Of a stretch of DNA of 8,753 nt, positions 1 to 7,224 are shown piece after piece. Within the stretch, counting starts at the first letter, position 1. Every line of letters begins with the position of its first letter. Location: NCBI GenBank assembly GCA_003135595.1, contig PLCI01000167.1, forward strand, positions 1,080 through 9,832, read 5' to 3'. The stretch comes from Acidimicrobiaceae bacterium. GTDB taxonomy: Bacteria > Actinomycetota > Acidimicrobiia > Acidimicrobiales > RAAP-2. The notes beneath the pieces were generated by a model. It was not told the DNA's origin. It did not search any database and was given only the letters and a program-made list of their open reading frames with translations. The position numbers were made by a program, and so were the translations under genes.

Positions 1-461
1 TGGGCGCCGCCGTTGATGACGTTGAACATCGGGACCGGCAGGAGGTGCGCGTTGGCGCCGCCGATGTACCGGTAGAGCGGGAGTCCGGACTCGAGCGCGG
101 CTGCGTGGGCGACCGCGAGGGAGACCGAGAGCAGCGCGTTGGCGCCGAGGCGGCTCTTGTCGGGCGTCGCGTCGAGGTCGCACAGCGACTGGTCGATGAG
201 GCGCTGGTCGCATGCCTCGAGGCCCTCGAGCGCGGTCGCGATCTCGCCATTGACGCCGGCCACTGCGGTGTGGACCCCCTTGCCGAGCCATGGGGTCCCG
301 CCGTCACGGAGCTCCACGGCCTCCCGCGCCCCGGTGGAGGCGCCCGAGGGCGCGATGGCGCGTCCCGCGGCGCCCGAGTCGAGCGTGACCTCGGCCTCCA
401 CGGTCGGGTTGCCACGCGAGTCGAGCACCTGGCGCCCGACGACCGACTCGATTCGACCCAC
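1..461 (-). CDS. eno: Enolase (phosphopyruvate hydratase), 3' end outside the window
   Basis: Enolase converts 2-phosphoglycerate to phosphoenolpyruvate in glycolysis and gluconeogenesis; it is cytosolic and often dimeric or octameric. The window holds the first 153 residues of about 430, which form the N-terminal alpha/beta domain and the beginning of the barrel. Motifs seen are LDSRGNPTVEAEV (13-25), the mobile catalytic loop PSGASTG (38-44, with the Mg-binding serine), EAVELRDGG (47-55), KSRLGANALLSVSLA (102-116) and PVPMFNVINGG (142-152). The GTG at 461 is preceded by AGAGGGAG and gives the standard N-terminus (MGRIESV…). It begins 2 bases after the mazG stop. A mazG-eno neighbourhood is typical of actinobacteria. 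The fragment is intact up to the window edge. Confidence 0.97.
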   Translation of the reverse strand, partial: MGRIESVVGRQVLDSRGNPTVEAEVTLDSGAAGRAIAPSGASTGAREAVELRDGGTPWLGKGVHTAVAGVNGEIATALEGLEACDQRLIDQSLCDLDATPDKSRLGANALLSVSLAVAHAAALESGLPLYRYIGGANAHLLPVPMFNVINGGA

Positions 462-463
462 GG

Positions 464-1957
464 CTACTCCCTCTCGCTGCGGCGAGGTTGCGACGCGTCC
501 ACGCTACCTGCCTCGTCGTGTCCGGCTTGGTACTTCGACTCATGGGCACGGACGAGTGCCGCGGCGGCGCGGGCTCGATCGCGCAGCGCCTGCTCGGGAT
601 CGACGCCGACAAGACGTGCGAGGTCGCACACGGCCTCCAGGGCGACACCGATCGCGTCGGTCGACGCGCGGTCGGCGCCGATGCTGGCGTCGTCGGGCAT
701 GCCGGACTGCGGCGCGAGCCTCGAGAGCGCGTCGCGGGCCGCGTCGAGGAGCTCGGTCGCGCCCCGCATCTCGAGCCCCGCGGCGAGGGACTTGCGCCGC
801 ACCTTCGCCATGAGGCTCAGGGCCGGCAGCGCGTCGGGTATCCCGTCCATGACGCTGTCGCGCCCCTTCTCGTCGCGCTTCAACGCCTCCCAGCGCTCGG
901 CCACCGCGTCGGGGGTGTCGGCCACCGCGCCGGCGAAGACGTGGGGGTGGCGCGCGACGAGCTTGCGGTGCACGCCGTCGGCGATGGTGCAAAGGTCGAA
1001 CAGCCCTTCTTCGATGCCGAGCCGGGCATGGAAGACGAGCTGGAACAGCACGTCACCGAGCTCCTCTTCGACGTGGTGGCCCGAGGACCGCACGCTCGCC
1101 GCGGAGTGCTGCGTCGCACCGTGCTCTGCCTCGTCGTCGAGCGCGGCTGCGAGCGACTCGAGCGCGTCGAGCGCCTCGTAGGACTCCTCGAGCAGGTACC
1201 GACCGAGCGAGGTGTGCGTCTGGACGCGATCCCAGGGACAGCGCTCGCGAAGCTCGTCCATCAGCTCGATGAGGTCCTCGAGCGCCTCGCCGGGGGTCCG
1301 CAGCCCCTCGAGGTACACCGAGGTCAGGTGGTCGGGGTCGCGAAATGACGCCAGCTCGGCGATCGAGAGCGTCTCGACCCGCTCGTCGGGCAGCCCGAGA
1401 TGGTGGAGCACGATCGCGGTCAACGCCGAGCCCGCGAGGTCGTCGTCGACGCGCAGCGCGATGCCGGCGAGCACGTCGCGAGAGTGCGCCTGGGCAAGCA
1501 GGAGCGGGCCGGGGCCGCGGAGCCGGTTGGGAAGCGCCAGCGCGTCGCCGAGCCGGAGCCCGACCGCGACCGGATCGATCGACAGCGCCGTGCACGCGAG
1601 GTCGAGGAAGCTCAGCCCTGGCACGACGACGAGGTCCACGTCGTCTCGGTCGCCCAGGATCGCCACGGCGCGCTCGGCCACCGACGGCGAGCCGGGGACC
1701 GCGTAGACGACGGTGCCGCTCGGATCGCTCGCAGCGAGGCGCACCAGCTCGTCGGCGATCGTTTGGTAGAGCGCCTCGAAGTCCGATGCTTCCTCGTAGA
1801 GCCGGTCAAAGGACTCGACGTCGGGGAACGCGGCCGCGGCGGGATGGCGCCGTGTGCGCAGTCGAACGGTCGTCGCGCTCGCGATGCGTTCGCGCGCGGC
1901 CGTCGTCATGAGGTCGTCCGAAGCGGGACCGAGTCCCACCGCGACCACGGTCGGCAC
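464..1957 (-). CDS. mazG: Tetrapyrrole-methylase-like / MazG nucleotide pyrophosphohydrolase fusion (YabN type)
   Basis: MazG hydrolyses nucleoside triphosphates to monophosphates and pyrophosphate, clearing damaged nucleotides and, in some bacteria, affecting (p)ppGpp. The 497-residue product has an N-terminal SAM-methylase-like domain (about 1-215) with GLGP (8-11), VPGSPSVAERAV (87-98) and VVPGLSF (111-117), as in Bacillus YabN; the role of that domain is unknown. The first MazG domain follows (about 223-345): CPWD (240-243), LLEESYEALD (255-264), EEELGD (297-302) and RHPHVF (336-341), so the EExxE…ExxD metal-binding set is present. About 20 extra residues sit between its metal-binding helices. 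The second MazG half (about 395-475) keeps LARLVGVDPEQAL (446-458) but lacks a clear EExxE/ExxD pair. GTG 1957 fits the expected N-terminus and lies 2 bases after the upstream stop, with no Shine-Dalgarno sequence. The stop TAG (466-464) is 2 bases before eno. Confidence 0.93.
   Translation of the reverse strand: MPTVVAVGLGPASDDLMTTAARERIASATTVRLRTRRHPAAAAFPDVESFDRLYEEASDFEALYQTIADELVRLAASDPSGTVVYAVPGSPSVAERAVAILGDRDDVDLVVVPGLSFLDLACTALSIDPVAVGLRLGDALALPNRLRGPGPLLLAQAHSRDVLAGIALRVDDDLAGSALTAIVLHHLGLPDERVETLSIAELASFRDPDHLTSVYLEGLRTPGEALEDLIELMDELRERCPWDRVQTHTSLGRYLLEESYEALDALESLAAALDDEAEHGATQHSAASVRSSGHHVEEELGDVLFQLVFHARLGIEEGLFDLCTIADGVHRKLVARHPHVFAGAVADTPDAVAERWEALKRDEKGRDSVMDGIPDALPALSLMAKVRRKSLAAGLEMRGATELLDAARDALSRLAPQSGMPDDASIGADRASTDAIGVALEAVCDLARLVGVDPEQALRDRARAAAALVRAHESKYQAGHDEAGSVDASQPRRSERE
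467..474 (-). promoter_or_regulatory. Ribosome binding site of eno
   Basis: AGAGGGAG lies 5 bases upstream of the eno GTG at 461, inside the last codons of mazG. It supports the eno start and suggests enolase can be initiated independently as well as by coupling to the mazG stop 2 bases away. Confidence 0.65.
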
Positions 1958-1959
1958 GG

Positions 1960-3120
1960 CTAGCCGATCGGTGCGTTCGCCGAGGTATTCGTGACGGCGC
2001 CGGCGGGCGGTTCGGCAGCGGTGTTCGGGATGATCTGGCCACCGATCCCATTGAGCGCCCACGCCCCCAGCCAGCTGGCGGCCGACACCGGCGTGGCCTG
2101 CTGGATCGTGGCGCCAAAGACCGTCGCGTTCCGGAGATTGACCTGGTGGACCTGGGACTCGACCGCCGTGGCGACCTGCTGGAAGCGGTTCGGCGTGCGC
2201 TTCGTCGGTGAGTACAGGATGTAGGCGCCTCTGATCGGCACGATGTTGACGTTCCCGGTCCGGGTCGAGCCGACCACCTGGAGCACCTGGGACCACACCG
2301 CCGAGTTCGGCGAGAAGCAGCCGATCATGCCGCCCTTCTTGTTCGTCGAGGTGTCCTTCGAGTAGCGCCTCGCTGCCTCCCCGAACGAGAGACCGTGTCC
2401 GATCCTGGACTTGATGGAGCTCGCCGCCGAGGCTGAGAGCACCTCGATGTCACTGACGCAGGTCGTCTCGAACTGCGACGAGTGCCGCGCGTACCACTGA
2501 CGGAGCGCTCGACCGGACTCGGGGATCTTGATCCTGGCGGGGAGCAGGTCAACGAGCCCGAGGTCCGCTGCCTCGGCGCGCACCTGCTCGTCCTGGAACC
2601 AGACGGGCAGTGACGCGAGGATCGCCGCGCCGGACTGGAGGCGCGGAGTGCTCCCGCCGATGACCACCGCGGGGCACGAGAACGTCCCGGTGGCGTTTGC
2701 CGACGGCGGCGGGTTGAACGCACCTTCCAGGGCGCCCACGACTGCCCCTTCGAGCGCAAGCCGCGCGGTGACGAGCGCGGCCGGCGAGAGAGCGCTGGGA
2801 TTGTGCGCCTCGACAAAGGGCGTGATGGCGAGCTGGGTGACGCGCACGTCTGCCCACAGCACCGCAGCCAAGCTCGACCGCGACTGCGGCGAGGCGCCGC
2901 CGACGCTCGGCCCCTGGGTCTGGTATTGCGAGGCCCCGAAGACCTGCGCCTGGAGGTAGCACTCGAACATCGGGCTCGACTTGATCGCCGCCAGCTCGTT
3001 GTCGAACGAGGCCCCGGCGAGTGTGGTCGACCCCACCTTGAGCGCCGCCGCAGGCAGCGCCAGTCCCGCGGTGACCGCGACGGCGACGGCCACCAGCAGG
3101 AGACCGAGGACCTTGGGCAC
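1960..3120 (-). CDS. Secreted SurA/PpiC-like (parvulin-fold) folding factor
   Basis: The 386-residue product probably helps fold exported proteins outside the membrane. It starts with a short Lys-containing n-region, a hydrophobic stretch (about residues 4-22) and ALPAAA (21-26), which looks like a Sec signal peptide with a signal peptidase I site; there is no lipobox cysteine. Residues about 30-200 are Ala/Ser-rich, and helices resembling the SurA chaperone arm are likely. Residues about 204-305 resemble a parvulin domain: ALRQWYARHSSQF leads in, then LSFGEAARRYSKD (244-256), GGMIGCF (263-269) and RGAYILYS (297-304). The two histidines conserved in active parvulins are replaced by Asp224 and Tyr300, so isomerase activity is doubtful. 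Four cysteines (54, 149, 221, 268) could form disulfides. GTG 3120 is the start because an in-frame TAG lies 4 codons upstream. The stop (TAG 1962-1960) is 2 bases before mazG. The family assignment rests on the domain pattern; the substrate is unknown. Confidence 0.8.
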   Translation of the reverse strand: MPKVLGLLLVAVAVAVTAGLALPAAALKVGSTTLAGASFDNELAAIKSSPMFECYLQAQVFGASQYQTQGPSVGGASPQSRSSLAAVLWADVRVTQLAITPFVEAHNPSALSPAALVTARLALEGAVVGALEGAFNPPPSANATGTFSCPAVVIGGSTPRLQSGAAILASLPVWFQDEQVRAEAADLGLVDLLPARIKIPESGRALRQWYARHSSQFETTCVSDIEVLSASAASSIKSRIGHGLSFGEAARRYSKDTSTNKKGGMIGCFSPNSAVWSQVLQVVGSTRTGNVNIVPIRGAYILYSPTKRTPNRFQQVATAVESQVHQVNLRNATVFGATIQQATPVSAASWLGAWALNGIGGQIIPNTAAEPPAGAVTNTSANAPIG

Positions 3121-3126
3121 CGTTCG

Positions 3127-3132
3127 ATGCTA
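3127..3132 (-). promoter_or_regulatory. Possible -10 element for a leaderless transcript of the SurA-like gene
   Basis: The 44-base gap between mfd and the next gene contains TAGCAT, which fits the actinobacterial -10 pattern TANNNT. Six bases (CGAACG) separate it from the GTG at 3120, so transcription from it could begin at or next to the start codon. No Shine-Dalgarno sequence is visible before this GTG. I see no convincing -35 element. This is a weak candidate based on a short motif and its position only. Confidence 0.25.
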
Positions 3133-3164
3133 ACGGCCGAGCCAGCTAGCTTCTGGTCCGCGAT

Positions 3165-6100
3165 CTACGCGGCGGGAACGAGCGTCCGCAGCAGCTCGGT
3201 CAGCTGCCTCGGGGACGGGTCGGCGCGGTCGAGCACGACGCGCACCGTGCGGCTCGACGACTCGTAGGCGTCCTCGCCGTGGAGGCGCCGCAGCCGGACC
3301 TGCGCGGAAGGCGGCAGCTCGAGCGGCGACAGCCTCGCGACGGCGTCGCGGCGCATGCCGCCCCTCGCGGGGAGCACCTGGATCTCGCGCACGCCGCAGC
3401 GGAGGCACTCGACGCGCAGCTCGGCGAGCGCGAGCAGGATGCGCGCGGGCTCGGGCAGAGGCCCGAACCGGTCCTGCCACTCGGTCTCGACGTCGTCGAG
3501 CTCGGCGGTCGTCGTCACCCTGGCCAATCGCCGGTAGGCATCGAGCCGGTCGTCCTCGGCGGTCACGTACGTCGTCGGCAGGTGCGCGTCACCGGGGACG
3601 TCGAGGGAGACCGTCGGCAGCTCGGGCCGCACGATGCCGGTCGCCTCGCTGATCGCCTCTGCCACGAGCTGGACGTACAGGTCGTAGCCGACCGCGGCGA
3701 CGTGCCCGGACTGGTCGCGACCGAGCAGGTTGCCCGCGCCCCGGATCTCGAGGTCCCGCATCGCGATCTTGAAGCCGCTCCCGAGCTCGGTGTGCTCCCC
3801 GATGGTCCGAAGCCGCTCGTAGGCCTGTTCGGAGAGCACGCGCCCAGGGGGGTGGAAGAGATACGCGTAGGCGCGCTGGCCGCCTCTCCCGACGCGGCCA
3901 CGAAGCTGGTGGAGCTGGCCGAGCCCCAGCAGATCGGCACGGTCGACGACCAAGGTGTTGACCGTCGGCATGTCGATGCCCGACTCGATGATCGTCGTGC
4001 AGACGAGCACGTCGCTGCGACGCTCCCAGAAGTCGTAGACGACCCGTTCCAGTGTCCCCTCGTCCATCTGGCCGTGCGCCACCACGACGCGCGCCTCGGG
4101 GACGAGGTCGGCCACGTGCCGTGCGACCTGCTCGATGTCCGCGACGCGGTTGTGCACGAAGAACGCCTGGCCCTCGCGCAGCAGCTCGCGGCGCAGCGCC
4201 TCAGTGACCGCGCGGTCGTCGAACTCGCCGACGTAGGTGAGGATCGGCTGGCGGTCGACGGGCGGCGTCTGGATCATGGACAGGTCGCGGATGCCGGTGA
4301 GCGCCATCTCGAGCGTCCTCGGTATCGGGCTCGCCGTGAGCGTGAGGACATCGACGCCCGTCGAGATCCGCTTCATCGCCTCTTTGTGCGTCACGCCGAA
4401 GCGCTGCTCCTCGTCGACGACCAGGAGCCCGAGGTCCTTGAACTCGATGCCCTCTGCGAGCAGCCGATGCGTGCCGATGACGACGTCGACGGAGCCGTCC
4501 GCGACGCCCGCGATCACCCGCCGAGCGTCGGCGTCGGCGAGGAACCGGCTGAGCATCTCGACGCGCACGGGATAGCCGGCGTAGCGGTCCGAGAAGGTCT
4601 GGAAGTGCTGGCTCGCGAGCAGGGTCGTCGGGACCAGCACCGCAGCCTGCTTGGCGTCCTGGACGCACTTGAACACGGCGCGCACCGCGACCTCGGTCTT
4701 GCCGAAGCCGACGTCGGCGCACACGAGGCGGTCCATGGGCCGCGGCGTCTCCATGTCGGCGCGCACGTCGTCGATCGCGTGCTGCTGGTCGACGGTCTCG
4801 GTGAAGGCGAACAGCGCCTCGACCTCATGCTGCCAGAGGGTGTCCGGCGAGAAGGCGTGGCCGCTCGTCTGGGCCCTCGTGCGATAGAGCGCCACGAGCT
4901 CCTGGGCGATCTCGCCCGCCGCTGCCCTCGCGCGCGACGTGGTCCGCTGCCAGTCGGCTCCTCCCATCTTGGACAGCGTCGGCGTCTCGCCACCCGAGTA
5001 CGCCGTGATCGCGTCGATCTGGTCGGTCGGGAGGTAGATGCGGTCGGTGCCACGGAACTGGAGGATCAGGTAGTCCCTCGTGGTCCCGGCGAGCTGGCGG
5101 GTCGTCACGCCCGCGAACCTCGCCACGCCGTGATGGCGGTGCACCACGAACGAGCCGGGTGCGAGATCGTCGAAGAACCCGTCGACGGCCCTCGAGCGCG
5201 GCCGGGGAGCGCGATGGACCGCGCGCCGCCCCGTCACGTCGACGTCCGCCCACACCGCGAAGCCCGCGCCGGGTGCCGCGCACCCGGCGGACAGGCTGAT
5301 GACCATGACGTTCAGCGCTCCGGGCACCAGCACCTCGGTGATCAGCGCGGTGACGCCCTCGGCGGCGAGCTGGCCCGCGAGGTGCGACGCCGACGCGGGC
5401 GACTGCGCGCACACGATCGCCGTCGTGCCCTTGGGCGCGGTCGAAAGCGCGCTCGCCAGACGGGCGGGATCGCCGCGCAACGCGACGGGTGCGTGCAGGT
5501 CGGCCACCGGCGTCCCGGGGTCCTCGGGCACGGCCGGCAACCGGATCGGGTCGCTGGGCGAGGAGGCGAGCGCGTCATCGAGCGCGACGTGCAGGGGTGG
5601 CGGCGCGACGGGCGCCCCCCAGGTCACCGCGAGGACCTTCAAGAGCTCGGACTCCTCGTCCAAGAGCTCGTTCGCCCGGTCAGCGGTGCGTGAGGGCTCG
5701 AGCACGACGACGAGGTCGCCGTCGCGCAGTGACGCGGTGATCGGCGGCCCGTCGTCGAGCCACGTGAGCCAGCCCTCCATCCCGTCGAACAGCTCGCCGT
5801 CGGCAAGCCGGGTGAAGTAGCTGCTCCCCCACGCCTCGGTCACCGCCAGTCGCTCGGCGAGGCGCCGGTCGTCGGCGTCGAGCACGAGCTCCCGGCACGA
5901 GAAGAGCCACAGCGCGTCGCACGCGGCTACCTGGCGCTGATCGCCCGGGTCGAAGGTGCACAGCCTGTCGACCTCGTCGCCGAACAGGTCGACGCGAACG
6001 GGGCTGTCGGCCGTCGAGCCCCAGACGTCGACGATGCCGCCGCGGACCGCCACCTCGCCGCGGTGCTCGACGCGATGCTCTCGCCGGTACCCGAGGGCGA

Positions 6101-6602
6101 CGAGCCCCGCGAGCAGCTCGTCGCGCTCCACGACGTCACCGGTACGCACGACGACCGGCGCAGGAGGGACCTGCCGGGTCGGTCGCTGCATCAGCGCTCG
6201 GGCCGACGCGACGACGATTCGCGGGCGACCTGCCGCCTGGGACAGCCGCCACCTTGTCGCGTGTCGCGCGCCCATCGCGGCGATCTCGGGGCTCACGCGC
6301 TCGAACGGCAGCGTGTCCCACGCGGGCAGCGCGGCGACCGGTCCGTCGGCTGCGCCGACGGCGCTGGGCGTGGCGCCGCCGAGAAAGCACACGAGGTCGC
6401 GTTCGAGCCGCTCGGCGTCGAGCGTGGTGGGCGCGATGACGAGTGTCGTCGCGCCGTCTCGGATCGTCGAGAGCGACGCGAGCAGCGGCGCCTGGCCGGC
6501 AACCGACACGGCGACGACCGCGCCCGGCACCGCGGCGCGGACACCCGGGTCGGTGCGCAGCGCGTATGCGAGCGGTGCGAGCCGTCCGGCCCCGTCAGTC
6601 AC
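3165..6602 (-). CDS. mfd: Transcription-repair coupling factor Mfd
   Basis: Mfd is a DNA translocase that pushes stalled RNA polymerase off template lesions and recruits UvrA for nucleotide excision repair. The 1145-residue product is full length for the family. In order it shows the UvrB-like N-terminal modules (about 1-330, with PAWDTLPFERVSPE at 93-106 and VDLFGDEVDRL at 204-214), a linker and third domain, the RNA polymerase interaction domain (about 478-548, FVVHRHHGVARF), and the RecG-like motor. Motor motifs are Walker A ADVGFGKTEVA (629-639), DEEQ (730-733), TASPIPRTL (756-764) and QLRGRVGRGGQRAYAYL (899-915). The family segment GSGFKIAMRDLEIRG (941-955) and the C-terminal UvrA-masking domain (about 1010-1145) follow. 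I chose GTG 6602, which overlaps the pth stop (GTGACTGA); sequence upstream in this frame is the shadow of pth. No Shine-Dalgarno sequence is close, suggesting coupling to pth. Stop is TAG 3167-3165. Confidence 0.97.
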   Translation of the reverse strand: MTDGAGRLAPLAYALRTDPGVRAAVPGAVVAVSVAGQAPLLASLSTIRDGATTLVIAPTTLDAERLERDLVCFLGGATPSAVGAADGPVAALPAWDTLPFERVSPEIAAMGARHATRWRLSQAAGRPRIVVASARALMQRPTRQVPPAPVVVRTGDVVERDELLAGLVALGYRREHRVEHRGEVAVRGGIVDVWGSTADSPVRVDLFGDEVDRLCTFDPGDQRQVAACDALWLFSCRELVLDADDRRLAERLAVTEAWGSSYFTRLADGELFDGMEGWLTWLDDGPPITASLRDGDLVVVLEPSRTADRANELLDEESELLKVLAVTWGAPVAPPPLHVALDDALASSPSDPIRLPAVPEDPGTPVADLHAPVALRGDPARLASALSTAPKGTTAIVCAQSPASASHLAGQLAAEGVTALITEVLVPGALNVMVISLSAGCAAPGAGFAVWADVDVTGRRAVHRAPRPRSRAVDGFFDDLAPGSFVVHRHHGVARFAGVTTRQLAGTTRDYLILQFRGTDRIYLPTDQIDAITAYSGGETPTLSKMGGADWQRTTSRARAAAGEIAQELVALYRTRAQTSGHAFSPDTLWQHEVEALFAFTETVDQQHAIDDVRADMETPRPMDRLVCADVGFGKTEVAVRAVFKCVQDAKQAAVLVPTTLLASQHFQTFSDRYAGYPVRVEMLSRFLADADARRVIAGVADGSVDVVIGTHRLLAEGIEFKDLGLLVVDEEQRFGVTHKEAMKRISTGVDVLTLTASPIPRTLEMALTGIRDLSMIQTPPVDRQPILTYVGEFDDRAVTEALRRELLREGQAFFVHNRVADIEQVARHVADLVPEARVVVAHGQMDEGTLERVVYDFWERRSDVLVCTTIIESGIDMPTVNTLVVDRADLLGLGQLHQLRGRVGRGGQRAYAYLFHPPGRVLSEQAYERLRTIGEHTELGSGFKIAMRDLEIRGAGNLLGRDQSGHVAAVGYDLYVQLVAEAISEATGIVRPELPTVSLDVPGDAHLPTTYVTAEDDRLDAYRRLARVTTTAELDDVETEWQDRFGPLPEPARILLALAELRVECLRCGVREIQVLPARGGMRRDAVARLSPLELPPSAQVRLRRLHGEDAYESSSRTVRVVLDRADPSPRQLTELLRTLVPAA

Positions 6603-7221
6603 CGCGCACGCCGTTGAGGCGGACCGACGCCTCCTCGAGCCCGTGGCGCACGACGTCTTCGAGCGCGTCGGCGCCGGCGACGACCGCGGCGTCCAGCACG
6701 GCCCGGTCGGTGCGGCCCGGACGACCGAGGACCCAGTCGGCGCCCCGGTCCTTCGAGGGCGGCTTGCCCACACCCACGCGGAGCCTCGAGTACCCGTCGG
6801 TGCCCAGGGCACTGCTGATCGAACGGAGGCCGTTGTGTCCGGCGAGCCCGCCGCCCGTCTTCAGCTGGAGCCTGCCGGGCTCGAAGTCGAGCTCGTCGTG
6901 GACGATCAGTATCCGGGCCACGTCGTCCAGGCCGCTTCGGCGGACAAGCGGCACCAGTGCCGCCCCCGACTCGTTGACGTAGGTCGTGGGAACCGCGACG
7001 AGCACGTGGTGGCCGTCGATGACCACGTCAGCGAGCCGTGCGCGCAGGCGGGGCTCTGCTCGCAGCGACGCACCGGCACGGCTCGCAAGCTCCTCGACGA
7101 CGGATGCTCCGAGATTGTGCCGGGTGTCGCGATACTCGACGCCGGGGTTCGCGAGCCCGACGATGAGCCACTCCGAGGGTGTCCCGCGGCGCGGCGAGCC
7201 GTCATGGCGACGGCGGAACAC
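6595..7221 (-). CDS. pth: Peptidyl-tRNA hydrolase (bacterial Pth1)
   Basis: Pth cleaves the ester bond of peptidyl-tRNAs that drop off ribosomes, recycling tRNA; it is an essential cytosolic enzyme in most bacteria. The 208-residue protein keeps the expected active-site set: Asn25 in GLANPG, catalytic His35 in TRHN, Asn83 in YVNESG, Asp109 in VHDELD and Asn130 in AGHNG. The GTG at 7221 is the only usable start, because no ATG, GTG or TTG occurs in frame between it and the first core residues. This leaves a basic extension of about 17 residues before WLIVGLANPG that E. coli Pth lacks. The start lies 3 bases after the rplY stop, in the same frame and without a clear Shine-Dalgarno sequence, so termination-reinitiation is likely. 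The 3' end (…GGTGACTGA) overlaps the mfd start by 8 bases. Confidence 0.96.
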   Translation of the reverse strand: MFRRRHDGSPRRGTPSEWLIVGLANPGVEYRDTRHNLGASVVEELASRAGASLRAEPRLRARLADVVIDGHHVLVAVPTTYVNESGAALVPLVRRSGLDDVARILIVHDELDFEPGRLQLKTGGGLAGHNGLRSISSALGTDGYSRLRVGVGKPPSKDRGADWVLGRPGRTDRAVLDAAVVAGADALEDVVRHGLEEASVRLNGVRGD

Positions 7222-7224
7222 GGA

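Noticed and set aside
45..1181. Plus-strand open frame of 378 codons opposite eno and mazG
   Set aside because: It overlaps unmistakable enolase and MazG coding sequence on the minus strand, and its translation is low-complexity Arg/Ser/Ala without a domain.
1958..2296. Upstream extension of the mazG open frame
   Set aside because: It lies over the 3' part of the SurA-like gene and translates to Pro/Gly/Arg/His-rich shadow sequence. The methylase-domain N-terminus begins at GTG 1957.
3136..3157. Palindromic AGCTAGCT and a possible CCAG…CTGG hairpin after mfd, considered as a terminator
   Set aside because: The stem is only 4 base pairs and no U-rich tract follows, so it does not support an intrinsic terminator.
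3279..5693. 804-codon open frame on the plus strand opposite mfd
   Set aside because: The opposite strand encodes a full-length Mfd with all family motifs. The antisense translation is Arg/Asp/Glu/Val/His-rich with no recognisable domain, as expected for a mirror frame of a high-GC gene.
6603..6812. Upstream extension of the mfd open frame
   Set aside because: This stretch encodes the well-conserved C-terminal part of pth in another frame. The Mfd-like sequence begins only after the GTG at 6602.
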